Origin: Ruminococcus sp.
GTDB taxonomy: Bacteria; Bacillota; Clostridia; Oscillospirales; Ruminococcaceae
DNA length: 64,000 nucleotides
Reading direction: 5' to 3'
Assembly (NCBI GenBank): GCA_017960805.1
Contig: JAGCYM010000008.1
Location: 1 to 64,000, forward strand
A model generated the notes under the pieces. That model was not told the DNA's origin, did no database searches, and saw only the letters and a program-made list of their open reading frames with translations. How positions within the stretch are numbered: position 1 is the stretch's first letter; the number at the start of each line of letters is the position of its first letter. This document shows positions 52,690-62,459 of this stretch, piece after piece. Made by a program: the position numbers and the translations under genes.

Positions 52690-55600
52690 ATGGATAACAT
52701 GATTACCTTCGGCGGAAGCATGACCAAACAGATTAATTTTGCCATGCAGCAGAATTATGTGCCTGTTTTCCGCAATATCACTCTCACTAACAATACTGAA
52801 GAGACAATCCCCGCTGTCAGACTAAGGATAAAATTTGAGCCGGAATTTGCTAAGCCATTCGAATCCCTTCCGACTGATCTTCTCCCCTCACGTCCCGCGG
52901 AGATAGCTCCTATAAATATAATTCTGAACGCCGACTACCTGTTCAGCCTGACAGAGAAAATGGTCGGAAGCGTAACTGTAGAAGCTGTTAAAGGCGACGA
53001 AGTCATCGCTTCGCAGGTTAACACCATAGAGCTCCTCGCTTATGACCAGTGGACCGGCGTTCTCTTCATGCCAGAAATGATCGGAGCTTTTATCACTCCG
53101 AATCATCCTAAAGTTAAGGAAATAGTCGCTGAAGCCGGCAAATACATGCAGAAATGGAGCGGGTCGCCATCTTTCACCGGTTATCAGGACCGCAACCCCA
53201 ATATCGTAAAAATGCAGATGGGTGCTATCTATGCAGCCCTGCAGGAACAGAACATCGCATACACGGCTCCCCCAGCCAGCTATGAGACAGCACAGCGTGT
53301 GCGTCTTCCAGAGGATGTTCTCACAGGCAAGAGCGGAACATGCATTGATCTTGCTGTCCTTTACTGCGCATGCCTTGAAGCTATTGATCTCAACCCGCTT
53401 CTGTTCATTATCAAGGGTCACGCTTTTGCGGGATGCTGGCTGATCAACGAGACTTTCGCTGACTGCCTGCAGTATGATGTTTCGGCCATATCAAAGCGTA
53501 TCGCCAAAGGCGTAAACGCAATGAGCGTTGTTGAATGTACTGATTTCACTGCAGGAAAAAACGTTGACTTCGACACAGCAGAAACACATGCGGCATCACA
53601 TCTCGAATCCTTTGATGACTTCAACTTCGCAATAGATGTAAACCGCACAAGAGCAGGCGGTATCCGCCCAATGCCGGCAAGAGTATCTGAAAACGGATCA
53701 TTCAAGGCAGTTGACTACGGTGAGCGGAAACGCAACGAAATAACTTCCGTGCCTTCTGAAATGGATATAATCGGCGATATTAACCTGGACGGCGAGCCGC
53801 GTGAAGTCACAAAGCAGATGATCTGGGAACGAAAGTTGCTTGACCTCAGTCTTAGAAACAGCCTTCTCAACTTCCGTCCTTCAACAATGAATGTTCAGAT
53901 CATGACTACTGACCTCGGGGAACTTGAGGACATGATCTCAAACAACGAAGAATTCAAAGTATGCCCTGTTCCGAATGACATGTCATTCCAGATGGCAGAC
54001 AACAAGATCTTTGAAATAGAAAACGACAGGACCCGCATCGATGCTGTAGCTGATTCCGAATTCAAGAGCAAACGACTCCGCACATTCATAGGCGAGAGCG
54101 ATCTTGAAAAGATAATGAAGAAGCTTCACAGACAGGCTAAGGTCAGCATAGAAGAAAACGGTGCGAATACTATATATCTCGCGCTTGGATTCCTTCGTTG
54201 GTTTGAGACTGACAAGAGTGAAAAGGCACGTTATGCCCCGCTGGTTCTTATACCGATAGACATAAACCGTAAGGTACAGGACAAGTCCTACTCAATAAAG
54301 GTACGCGATGAAGAAACCCAGGTAAATATAACCGTTCTCGAAATGCTCAGACAATTCTTCGGAATTGACATAAAAGGCCTTGATCCGGTTCCGATGGATG
54401 AGAACGGTGTTGATCTCCCGCTCATATTCAGTACAATACGTCAGGGGATCATGGCGCGTTCACGCTGGGACATTGAGGAATACGCATTTATCGGTCAGTT
54501 TTCATTCAACCGTTTCATTATGTGGAACGATATACGTAACCGTGCCGATGAACTCGCAGCAAACAAAGTCGTTGCCAGCCTGATCTCAGGAAAGACAGAG
54601 TGGGAAGAGGGAGACATCTCAATGACTCCGCTCGATCTTGATAACAAAATCGCTCCCGCAGATCTCGCGGTACCTGTAGCAGCTGACTCATCACAGCTCG
54701 GTGCTGTATATGCGGCGAATCTCGGCAAGAGCTTCGTTCTTCACGGCCCTCCAGGAACCGGTAAATCACAGACCATAACAAACATGATAGCAAACGCTCT
54801 TCACCACGGAAAGACCGTTCTTTTCGTTGCTGAAAAGATGGCAGCTCTCGAAGTTGTTGAAAAGCGTCTAAATAAAATAGGCCTCGGTCCTTTCTGCCTT
54901 GAACTTCATTCAAACAAGGCGCAGAAACGCGCTGTTCTCAAACAGCTTGAGGATACTCTGAGCGTAGGCAGAGTTAAAACCCCGGCAGAATTTGAGGCTG
55001 AAGCGGAAAAAATCGCCTCTCTCCGCGCAGAACTCAATGATACGATGGCAGAAATACATAAAGTGCGTCCTTACGGAATGTCACTGTATGATGCTGCTAT
55101 CAAGTATGAACAGTTCAAGCCCTATGGTGGAAAATTCAGTTTCACGCAGACTCAGATAGATGCGATGAACGCTGAGACATATTCTCAGTGGCGCAGTGAA
55201 CTTGAACGTCTTGCTGCCGCCGGCAAGGAATTCGGTGACGTTACTGCAACTCCGCTTACATGCTGCCGTCTCACTGAATGCACTCCGGAAACACGAGGAA
55301 AGCTCGAAAACAAACTGAGAGAATTCAAATCTGTTCTGGCCGCCGCAGGAACCCATAAAGGAGAGATCTGCGCAGCAGTCGGCTCAGAGAATATAAGCTA
55401 CGCTCAGTGCAGAGCAGCCGCTGAACTCATAACATCAGCTTCTTCCGAAGGATTCATCCTCCCGCAGATACTGTCAGGCGGAGACTGGGAGATACGCAGA
55501 GAGTCAGCTGAAAAACTCATTGCTTCAGGAAGAGCCCAGAGGACTCTTAAAGCTGAAGTTCTCAGTCAGTTCGAACCTTCAGTGCTTGCATATGACGCAA

Positions 55601-58491
55601 GCGGCGCACTCGTAAACTGGAAAACAGCGGAAAGCAAATGGTTCCTTCCTAAGTTCTTCGGTACGAACAAGCTCGTAAAAGAACTCGCAGCACACGCGAA
55701 GACACCTTCAACTGTAAACAAGCAGAATATTGTAGGACACTACGAAAAGCTCAACCAGCTAGGTTCACTGAGCGGCGAGATAGTTAACGCTCAGCCTGAT
55801 CTCACAGCTGTGTTCGGAGCTCTCTGGCAGGGTGAAAACTCTGACTGGGATATGATTGAAAAAGCAGTCACACTCTCAGATAATCTCAGAAACAGTCTTG
55901 CATCAGCTCCATTCACTGCAGATGAGAAATCAAAACTTGCACAGTCGATCATTGCAGGATATGGTGATCCAACTGCTAAACAGGCTTCAAAAGCTTCATC
56001 AGATAAACTCGCTGTCGATTTCTCTAATCTCAGCACAGAAATATCTGCTCTTGGAAACGAATTTGCCCTCACACCGAACGCTCTTGACAGCGAAGGTGAC
56101 TGGGTATCTGCTGCTTCCGCACAGGCTGACAGCGTAATTGAAGCACTTCCACAGCTTAAGGAATGGACAGGAATCGTTACTATCTCCAACAAGCTCACAG
56201 AACTCGGTATCGGTAATGTTGCTGACAACTTCCTTGCCGGCAAAGTCCGCACGAATGAGCTGCTGGGAGGTTTTGACTGTGATCTCTGCCGCGCTATGGT
56301 AACATCTACCATTTCCTCAAGTCCTGTATTATCCAAATTCCAGGGAACACTGTTTGAGGAAACCATACGCAAGTACGGTGAGGTACTTGATAAGTTCTCA
56401 AAACTCACAATAAATGAACTCGTCGCTGAACTGTCAGCCAAGATACCGGCGGCAGGACAGTCCGCAGCAAGCTCTGAGATCGGAATACTTCAGAAAGCAA
56501 TTAAGAGCAATGGACGTATGATGTCCATCCGTAAGCTTTTTGACAGCATACCGAATCTCCTGCGCAGAATGTGTCCTGTTATGCTGATGAGCCCGATATC
56601 TGTCGCTCAGTACATCGATCCGTCATACCCGAAATTTGATCTGGTAATATTCGATGAGGCTTCGCAACTCCCGACATGTGAGGCTGTTGGAGCTATCGCC
56701 CGCGGCGAAAACGTGATCGTTGTAGGTGACCCGAAACAGCTCCCGCCTACAAGCTTCTTCTCATCAAACCAGGTCGACGAGGAAAACTACGAGAAAGAAG
56801 ACCTCGAAAGCGTACTCGATGACTGTCTTGCTCTTTCCATGCCTCAGGAACATCTTCTCTGGCATTACCGCTCACAGCATGAGAGCCTTATCGCATACAG
56901 CAATGCGAAGTATTACGAGAATAAGCTCTTTACATTCCCGTCACCGGATGATCAGAAATCCGAAGTCAGCTGGGTACATGTTGAAGGTTTCTATGACAAG
57001 AGCTCTACACGAACAAACAAAGCTGAGGCAAAAGCGATCGTCGACGAGATATCACGCCGCCTTGAGGATCCTAAGCTCAGAAAGCTCAGTATCGGCGTAG
57101 TTACATTCAGCCAGCCGCAGCAGAACCTCATAGATGATATGCTCATGGACGCATACAGAGAGCGTCCGGAACTTGAGCAGTGGGCTAATGAACAGTATGA
57201 GCCGATCATTATCAAGAATCTTGAAAATGTACAGGGCGATGAGCGTGATGTTATCATGTTCTCCATCGGCTACGGTCCTGACAAGGAGGGCAAGGTAAGC
57301 ATGAACTTCGGTCCTCTTAACCGTGACGGAGGCTGGAGACGACTCAACGTTGCTATCTCACGTTCAAAATGTCAGATGATAGTATTCTCGGTAATCACAC
57401 CTGAAATGATTGATCTCTCACGTACACGCTCTGATGGTGTTGAAGGACTCAAGGGATTCCTTGAATTCGCAGCTAAGGGCAGAAGCGCTCTCGCTATAAG
57501 AGGGAACACATCCTCCAAGACCGCAGATTTCGGAAATGTTATCGCGGAAGAACTCAGAAAGCGCGGCTACACAGCAAACTGTGCTGTCGGCTGCTCAGAC
57601 TTCAAGATCGATGTTGCTGTCGCTGATCCTGAGAACACTTCTAGATACATACTCGGCATAAACTGTGGAACCAAGTCAAACTACACCAACGGAACAGCAA
57701 AGGACAGACATCTTTCTCAGTCATCTGTACTTCGTGGCCTTGGATGGAACACGATGAACGTATATATCCTCGACTGGCTTGACAACAAGGACAAGGTCAT
57801 AAAGAAGATTGAGGATGAAATAGCTGCAATAATCGAACGCAGGAATGCTCCTCCCGAGCCTGAGAAGGAAGAGCCCAAGCCACAAAAGCAGGAGCTCGTC
57901 TTTGAAACGGAAGAAGTTAGTCCGCTCACTGAACGCTGTGACAAGTACACACCGTTCAAGATAAAGGAGTACGGAAAAAGCGAGATCTTCAACGAAACAG
58001 GTGAAGTAAAGATCATCAAGTGCGTCAAGGAGATTCTTTCTGATGAAGCTCCTATAAGCCGAACAGCTCTAACAAAGAAGCTTTTTGCGTGCTTTGGTGT
58101 AGCAAGAACTACTCCTAATACCAAGGCTACAGCTGATATGGCCATAGAAAAATGCGGCGCTGTTGTGACAAAAGCAGGTGAAACAGAATTCCTCTGGCTT
58201 CCTGATCAGAACCCTGAAAGCTTTGATATCTGCCGCGCAAACTGCTCTGAAGAGGACAGACGTTCTATGGATGAAATAGCTCCTGAAGAGATCGCAGCAG
58301 GAATCAAGCTGATAATGTCAGAGCAGATCGCAATGCTGCGTGAAGATCTTCTCCGTGAAACTGCTCATCTGTTCGGATTCACAAGAGTTACTCCCACAAT
58401 TGAAACAGCTGTTTCACTCGGTATCCGTGAAGCCAAGAAACGCGGCTTTGTGGAGTTCTCCGAAGATGGAAAGATAACATATGTAGAATAA
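52690..58491 (+). CDS. Giant SF1 helicase with DUF4011, transglutaminase-like and DUF3320 domains
   Basis: 1933 residues. Order: beta-sandwich-like N-terminus (about 1-130); transglutaminase-like segment GKSGTCIDLAVLYCACLEA with Cys217 and GHAFAGCW with His near 244; DUF4011 region (about 370-640; WERKLLDLSLRNSLLNFRP); superfamily 1 helicase with Walker A GPPGTGKSQT near 685 and Walker B VIFDEASQLP near 1322, then VVGDPKQLPPTSF, ENVQGDERDVI and LNVAISRSKC; a REase_MTES_1575-like segment (about 1600-1730); and DUF3320 (about 1755-1850). In the nuclease-like part, the usual GIEC-D sequence reads GINCGT, so catalysis may be lost. Related helicases occur in defence islands, though here it lies ahead of wall genes. 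Confidence 0.85.
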   Translation: MDNMITFGGSMTKQINFAMQQNYVPVFRNITLTNNTEETIPAVRLRIKFEPEFAKPFESLPTDLLPSRPAEIAPINIILNADYLFSLTEKMVGSVTVEAVKGDEVIASQVNTIELLAYDQWTGVLFMPEMIGAFITPNHPKVKEIVAEAGKYMQKWSGSPSFTGYQDRNPNIVKMQMGAIYAALQEQNIAYTAPPASYETAQRVRLPEDVLTGKSGTCIDLAVLYCACLEAIDLNPLLFIIKGHAFAGCWLINETFADCLQYDVSAISKRIAKGVNAMSVVECTDFTAGKNVDFDTAETHAASHLESFDDFNFAIDVNRTRAGGIRPMPARVSENGSFKAVDYGERKRNEITSVPSEMDIIGDINLDGEPREVTKQMIWERKLLDLSLRNSLLNFRPSTMNVQIMTTDLGELEDMISNNEEFKVCPVPNDMSFQMADNKIFEIENDRTRIDAVADSEFKSKRLRTFIGESDLEKIMKKLHRQAKVSIEENGANTIYLALGFLRWFETDKSEKARYAPLVLIPIDINRKVQDKSYSIKVRDEETQVNITVLEMLRQFFGIDIKGLDPVPMDENGVDLPLIFSTIRQGIMARSRWDIEEYAFIGQFSFNRFIMWNDIRNRADELAANKVVASLISGKTEWEEGDISMTPLDLDNKIAPADLAVPVAADSSQLGAVYAANLGKSFVLHGPPGTGKSQTITNMIANALHHGKTVLFVAEKMAALEVVEKRLNKIGLGPFCLELHSNKAQKRAVLKQLEDTLSVGRVKTPAEFEAEAEKIASLRAELNDTMAEIHKVRPYGMSLYDAAIKYEQFKPYGGKFSFTQTQIDAMNAETYSQWRSELERLAAAGKEFGDVTATPLTCCRLTECTPETRGKLENKLREFKSVLAAAGTHKGEICAAVGSENISYAQCRAAAELITSASSEGFILPQILSGGDWEIRRESAEKLIASGRAQRTLKAEVLSQFEPSVLAYDASGALVNWKTAESKWFLPKFFGTNKLVKELAAHAKTPSTVNKQNIVGHYEKLNQLGSLSGEIVNAQPDLTAVFGALWQGENSDWDMIEKAVTLSDNLRNSLASAPFTADEKSKLAQSIIAGYGDPTAKQASKASSDKLAVDFSNLSTEISALGNEFALTPNALDSEGDWVSAASAQADSVIEALPQLKEWTGIVTISNKLTELGIGNVADNFLAGKVRTNELLGGFDCDLCRAMVTSTISSSPVLSKFQGTLFEETIRKYGEVLDKFSKLTINELVAELSAKIPAAGQSAASSEIGILQKAIKSNGRMMSIRKLFDSIPNLLRRMCPVMLMSPISVAQYIDPSYPKFDLVIFDEASQLPTCEAVGAIARGENVIVVGDPKQLPPTSFFSSNQVDEENYEKEDLESVLDDCLALSMPQEHLLWHYRSQHESLIAYSNAKYYENKLFTFPSPDDQKSEVSWVHVEGFYDKSSTRTNKAEAKAIVDEISRRLEDPKLRKLSIGVVTFSQPQQNLIDDMLMDAYRERPELEQWANEQYEPIIIKNLENVQGDERDVIMFSIGYGPDKEGKVSMNFGPLNRDGGWRRLNVAISRSKCQMIVFSVITPEMIDLSRTRSDGVEGLKGFLEFAAKGRSALAIRGNTSSKTADFGNVIAEELRKRGYTANCAVGCSDFKIDVAVADPENTSRYILGINCGTKSNYTNGTAKDRHLSQSSVLRGLGWNTMNVYILDWLDNKDKVIKKIEDEIAAIIERRNAPPEPEKEEPKPQKQELVFETEEVSPLTERCDKYTPFKIKEYGKSEIFNETGEVKIIKCVKEILSDEAPISRTALTKKLFACFGVARTTPNTKATADMAIEKCGAVVTKAGETEFLWLPDQNPESFDICRANCSEEDRRSMDEIAPEEIAAGIKLIMSEQIAMLREDLLRETAHLFGFTRVTPTIETAVSLGIREAKKRGFVEFSEDGKITYVE

Positions 58492-58516
58492 CGTATGATC
58501 AAGGGAGGGACAGCAC

Positions 58517-59077
58517 TTGAAAAAGCCGATTAAGGATGAACATCTGTCATCATTCATGCTTGCCTGTGGCATCCTGCTGGCACCTGTTGCTGTCTTTTTC
58601 CTATATGTTTGCCATGATCTGACTCATCGCTCAGGATCTGATGCCTCAATGATCGGATTCTTCGGCGCAGTAGATATAATACTGTCAGCATTCTGGGCAG
58701 CACTGATGTATGCCCTTGGTGCAATCGCCGCAGTATTCAGCGTACAGCTCACATCACTCGGCGGAACTATGCTTTTCGCTCTGAAAAGCAGGAAAAAAAG
58801 CTCATTTCGGATAGTCAGACTGACAAGCATAATCCTTATAATAGCAACCTTGGCTATCGCTGCTTTTTGCATACTGAATCAGCTGATGCACAGGAATACA
58901 GAAACAGCCATATTCCTGCTTATCGGATCAGCTATTGCAGAACAGCTGCCGGTTAAATACCTGATTAAATCCAAAGAAAGGCTTTCGGCCTCCACTGCAC
59001 AGCCGAAAACCACTTCTGATACGGAGGCAGAATTTTTTGAAACGACTACTGATACTGATAGGAAAAACAATAGTTAA
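58517..59077 (+). CDS. Membrane protein encoded ahead of murT
   Basis: 186 residues with TTG start at 58517, 7 bases after GGGAGGG. Four membrane segments are predicted (about 11-31, 45-80 as two, 98-118 and 130-145), then a polar tail rich in Ser/Thr (ASTAQPKTTSDTEAEFFETTTDTD). No known family. It lies 25 bp after the helicase gene and overlaps murT by 41 bp, suggesting coupling. Confidence 0.65.
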   Translation: MKKPIKDEHLSSFMLACGILLAPVAVFFLYVCHDLTHRSGSDASMIGFFGAVDIILSAFWAALMYALGAIAAVFSVQLTSLGGTMLFALKSRKKSSFRIVRLTSIILIIATLAIAAFCILNQLMHRNTETAIFLLIGSAIAEQLPVKYLIKSKERLSASTAQPKTTSDTEAEFFETTTDTDRKNNS

Positions 59078-60380
59078 GACACTGCAGTTTTTCGGGAGGA
59101 ACGCAGGAAATCTCCCGGGAATAATCCTGTGGCATCTCACAAACGGCAGATGCTGCAGCATGTTCACTGTAGACTGTCCGATAATAGCGATTACCGGCAC
59201 GAACGGAAAGACATCAGTGACAAACTGCATAGCTCAGCTTTTTGAGCAAAGCGGCAAAAAGATCATTATAAATAAAGAAGGCAATAACCTTGATACCGGA
59301 ATCTGCTCTCTCCTGCTCCGTCACTGTGACGGCTCAGGAAAAGTCAATGCAGACTATCTCATTCTTGAGACCGATGAGAGTCATGTCCCTGTAGTTTACT
59401 CTCAGCTAAAACTTGAGACTCTTGTTGTACTGGACTTTTTCCGTGATCAGCTCGACCGCAATGGCGAAATGGAAACCCTTATCCAGAAGATCAACGGATT
59501 CTGCAAGACATTCAGCGGCAATCTGATCCTCAACGGCGATGATCCTAATACCGCACGTCTTGGCAAGGCGAATCCCGATGAGAAGAATGTAAAATACTTC
59601 CATGCTGAAAAATATGCGTTTGCCACTGAAAAGATCTTTGAAGCTTCTGAAGGAAGATTCTGTCCGTTCTGCGGAGAACCTCTTGAATATGATTATTATC
59701 AGTATTCGCATATAGGAAAATTCATCTGTCCCAAATGCGGCTTCGGCAACTACAAACCATATATCTCAGCATGCGGGATCGATCTGGAAAAGCCAGTATT
59801 CACAGCAGACGGCCATGAGTATTCACCAAAGCTCAACAGCATCTATAATGTGTATAACATGACTGCAGTCGCTGCAGTTGCAAAGCTTTACAATATATCA
59901 GAAGAAATCACTGACAATGTCATTTCCAACTATACCGTCAATAATGGTCGTATGGAGACCTTCACCCTCGGTGACAGGCTCACCACGCTGAATCTAGCTA
60001 AAAATCCTGTCGGAGCAAATATGACTCTGAGAGTAATGAACGAGATGAATGGCGAAAAAGAGCTTCTGTTCGTTCTGAATGACAACATAGCAGACGGCCT
60101 TGATGTTTCATGGATATGGGATATCAACTTCAGCATATTCGAGCGTGTTACACGTGTCGTAACATCAGGTACCCGCGCGTATGACATCGCAGTTCGTATC
60201 AAATGTTCAGGATATGACCCAGCGAATATCGTAGTTCGTCCTGACCTTGACGAAGCAGTGGAAGAACTCGCCAGAACAGAAGGAAGGAAATTCGTCATCG
60301 CGAACTACACCGCTGTACAGCCGACGCGTTCCGCACTGAAGAGATATATTTCAGCCCATGGAGGTAAGTGCGATGAGTGA
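59037..60380 (+). CDS. murT: Lipid II isoglutaminyl synthase, MurT subunit
   Basis: 447 residues with TTG start at 59037, GGAGG about 10 bases upstream. Mur-ligase ATP loop IIAITGTNGKTSVTN, then DYLILETDESHVP, VLDFFRDQLDRNGE, and the zinc ribbon FCPFCGEPLEYD with ICPKCGFG that distinguishes MurT. The C-terminal DUF1727 part follows (NPVGANMTLRVMNE and WIWDINFS). MurT with GatD amidates D-Glu of lipid II to D-isoglutamine. It overlaps gatD by 8 bp. Confidence 0.96.
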   Translation: MKRLLILIGKTIVKTLQFFGRNAGNLPGIILWHLTNGRCCSMFTVDCPIIAITGTNGKTSVTNCIAQLFEQSGKKIIINKEGNNLDTGICSLLLRHCDGSGKVNADYLILETDESHVPVVYSQLKLETLVVLDFFRDQLDRNGEMETLIQKINGFCKTFSGNLILNGDDPNTARLGKANPDEKNVKYFHAEKYAFATEKIFEASEGRFCPFCGEPLEYDYYQYSHIGKFICPKCGFGNYKPYISACGIDLEKPVFTADGHEYSPKLNSIYNVYNMTAVAAVAKLYNISEEITDNVISNYTVNNGRMETFTLGDRLTTLNLAKNPVGANMTLRVMNEMNGEKELLFVLNDNIADGLDVSWIWDINFSIFERVTRVVTSGTRAYDIAVRIKCSGYDPANIVVRPDLDEAVEELARTEGRKFVIANYTAVQPTRSALKRYISAHGGKCDE

Positions 60381-61116
60381 GATAAGAATACTTCACATGT
60401 ACGCAGACATGCTCGACCTTTATGGTGACGGCGGCAACATGGAAATCATAAAATACCGCTGTGAAAAACGGGGTATAAACTGTATTATTGATAAATACTC
60501 TATCGACTCAGCTATGCCGGATTTCAGCAGCTATGATGTGATATACATCGGCGGTGGCGCAGATCTCGAACAGCAGCATATTTCCGCTGATCTGATCAAA
60601 TGCAGGGACGGTATCAAAGCCGCATATGAAAAAGGAACTTTTCTGTTTCTGATCTGCGGAGGATACCAGCTCATGGGCAAATACTACCGTGATGCGGACG
60701 GCAATGAGATAGCAGGTCTCGGTCTGTTCGATTATTATACGATTGCTCCGTCCAGCAGGAAAAAGCGCTGTATCGGAAATGTTGTTATCAGGACAAACTT
60801 TACAGGTTCAACCGTTGATGTTGTAGGATTCGAAAATCATGGCGGCCAGACACAGGATGTTAAGACTCCTCTCGGAGAAGTACTGTGCGGCAACGGAAAC
60901 TGTTCAAAAAGCAGATATGAAGGTTACTTCGAAAAAAATGTCATTGCAACGTATATGCACGGTCCCTGCCTCTCAAAGAATCCGGAACTGTCAGACTACA
61001 TTATCGGATACTGCCTTGACCGAAGAAACGGATCACACACAGAACTTTCCAAACTGGATGATACTCTTGAACATGACTGTAGAAGAGTAATGACCGAGCG
61101 CTTACTAAAAAAATAA
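60373..61116 (+). CDS. gatD: Lipid II isoglutaminyl synthase, GatD glutaminase subunit
   Basis: 247 residues from the ATG at 60373 (GGAGG upstream). CobB/CobQ-type class I glutamine amidotransferase: MYADMLDLYGDGGNMEII at the N-terminus, nucleophile Cys in FLICGGYQLMG, and GFENHGGQT with the later YMHGP for the catalytic His. It gives ammonia to MurT. Cytoplasmic face of the membrane. Confidence 0.96.
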   Translation: MSEIRILHMYADMLDLYGDGGNMEIIKYRCEKRGINCIIDKYSIDSAMPDFSSYDVIYIGGGADLEQQHISADLIKCRDGIKAAYEKGTFLFLICGGYQLMGKYYRDADGNEIAGLGLFDYYTIAPSSRKKRCIGNVVIRTNFTGSTVDVVGFENHGGQTQDVKTPLGEVLCGNGNCSKSRYEGYFEKNVIATYMHGPCLSKNPELSDYIIGYCLDRRNGSHTELSKLDDTLEHDCRRVMTERLLKK

Positions 61117-61132
61117 ACTTCCTGGAGAAAAA

Positions 61133-62428
61133 ATGAAAAGATACAGACTTGCGACCATTTCACTGGCAGCTCTGCTGCTGACCGGCTGCGGAAAAAGCGT
61201 CGGAACAAGTGAGGAACCAACCACAGTTACAACTACATCAACTACCACAATCCAGACAACTGTTGCGACTACTGCAACCACTACAGTAACCACAACAAAG
61301 AAAATCAGTACCGATATTCCCGCCTCGGTCATACTGAACTCCGAAGCGGAAATAGAGGTCTATTCTAAAACCACTATCGCTGAACTCATAACAGATAATA
61401 ACGTCAAGCTTACCGCGCCGGCTGATCTTATCGATACCGAAGAACTTGGAGAAAAAAAGGCAAAAGTTCTGTTCGAATACGAGGGAAGCGAATATGAGAA
61501 GGAAATCACATACAATGTTGTTGACACCACTCCCCCGCTTATACTCAATTCAGGATGGAATCCTTATGCCAAAGTCGGAGAGCCGTTCAACATTGACAAG
61601 ATAATAGGATACGTTGACAACTACGACAGAGCTCCTGTCGTTACATATTCCGGTAATGATGATACATCTGAAGTCGGAAGACTTGATCTTAATGTAACAG
61701 TCACAGACAGTTCCGGAAACTCCACAGATTTTGATCTGACAGTTCTCGTTCTCAACGAAATCCCACGCCCTGAGGACAATAACGCCAGGGTTTCATATTC
61801 GGACTTCATGGACTACTACGATTATTACGATGACATCAGCTTCGGTATAGACGTCTCAGCATGGCAGACTAATGTCGACTATGAAGCGGTCAAGGATGCC
61901 GGCTGTGAATTCGTGCTAATGAGAATGGGCTACTATTACAGGGATGAGCCTGTTATGGATGACTATTATCAGAGAAACATGAGAGAAGCCTCCGCTGCAG
62001 GACTCGATATCGGAGTTTACTTCTACACTTCCGATAACACAGAGGAAGGAGCGCGCGAACATGCCAGATGGGTAATAGATCAGCTTGACGGAAAAGAACT
62101 TGATTATCCTATCGCATTCGACTGGGAGGAATGGGCTTCTTTCCAGGAATATGGAATGAACATCCGTGATCTGAACAATGTGTTTGAAGCTTTCTGCGAC
62201 GAATGCGAAAAGCACGGATACAAGGCAATGCTCTACAGCAGCAAGAACTTCCTCAACAACTTCTGGGAGAACAGGAACAACCATCCGGTATGGCTTGCAC
62301 ATTATGTTGATGAAACAGACTACGAAGGAACATTTGCCATCTGGCAGGCAAGCGCATACGGAAGAATACCTGGAATCGAAGGCGATGTCGATATGAATAT
62401 ACGCTTCAATTCAGTGCCATTGGAATAA
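61133..62428 (+). CDS. GH25 lysozyme-like lipoprotein
   Basis: 431 residues. Signal peptide with lipobox LLLTGCG (Cys19), then a Thr-rich linker (about 30-62), two immunoglobulin-like segments (about 75-210; VVDTTPPLI and GNDDTSEVGRLDLNVTVTD), and a glycoside hydrolase 25 domain from about residue 240: FGIDVSAWQ, FVLMRMGYYY and PIAFDWEEW with the catalytic Asp/Glu, then QASAYGRIPGI-DVDMN. It should cut peptidoglycan glycan strands at the cell surface. Next gene is a penicillin-binding lipoprotein; both may act in wall remodelling. Confidence 0.9.
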   Translation: MKRYRLATISLAALLLTGCGKSVGTSEEPTTVTTTSTTTIQTTVATTATTTVTTTKKISTDIPASVILNSEAEIEVYSKTTIAELITDNNVKLTAPADLIDTEELGEKKAKVLFEYEGSEYEKEITYNVVDTTPPLILNSGWNPYAKVGEPFNIDKIIGYVDNYDRAPVVTYSGNDDTSEVGRLDLNVTVTDSSGNSTDFDLTVLVLNEIPRPEDNNARVSYSDFMDYYDYYDDISFGIDVSAWQTNVDYEAVKDAGCEFVLMRMGYYYRDEPVMDDYYQRNMREASAAGLDIGVYFYTSDNTEEGAREHARWVIDQLDGKELDYPIAFDWEEWASFQEYGMNIRDLNNVFEAFCDECEKHGYKAMLYSSKNFLNNFWENRNNHPVWLAHYVDETDYEGTFAIWQASAYGRIPGIEGDVDMNIRFNSVPLE

Positions 62429-62459
62429 GCTATCAGAACATGATTAAGGGTGATTTGAA

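Noticed and set aside
55791..56441. 216-codon open frame opposite the helicase gene
   Set aside because: Serine-rich shadow of the helicase reading frame, with no start signals.
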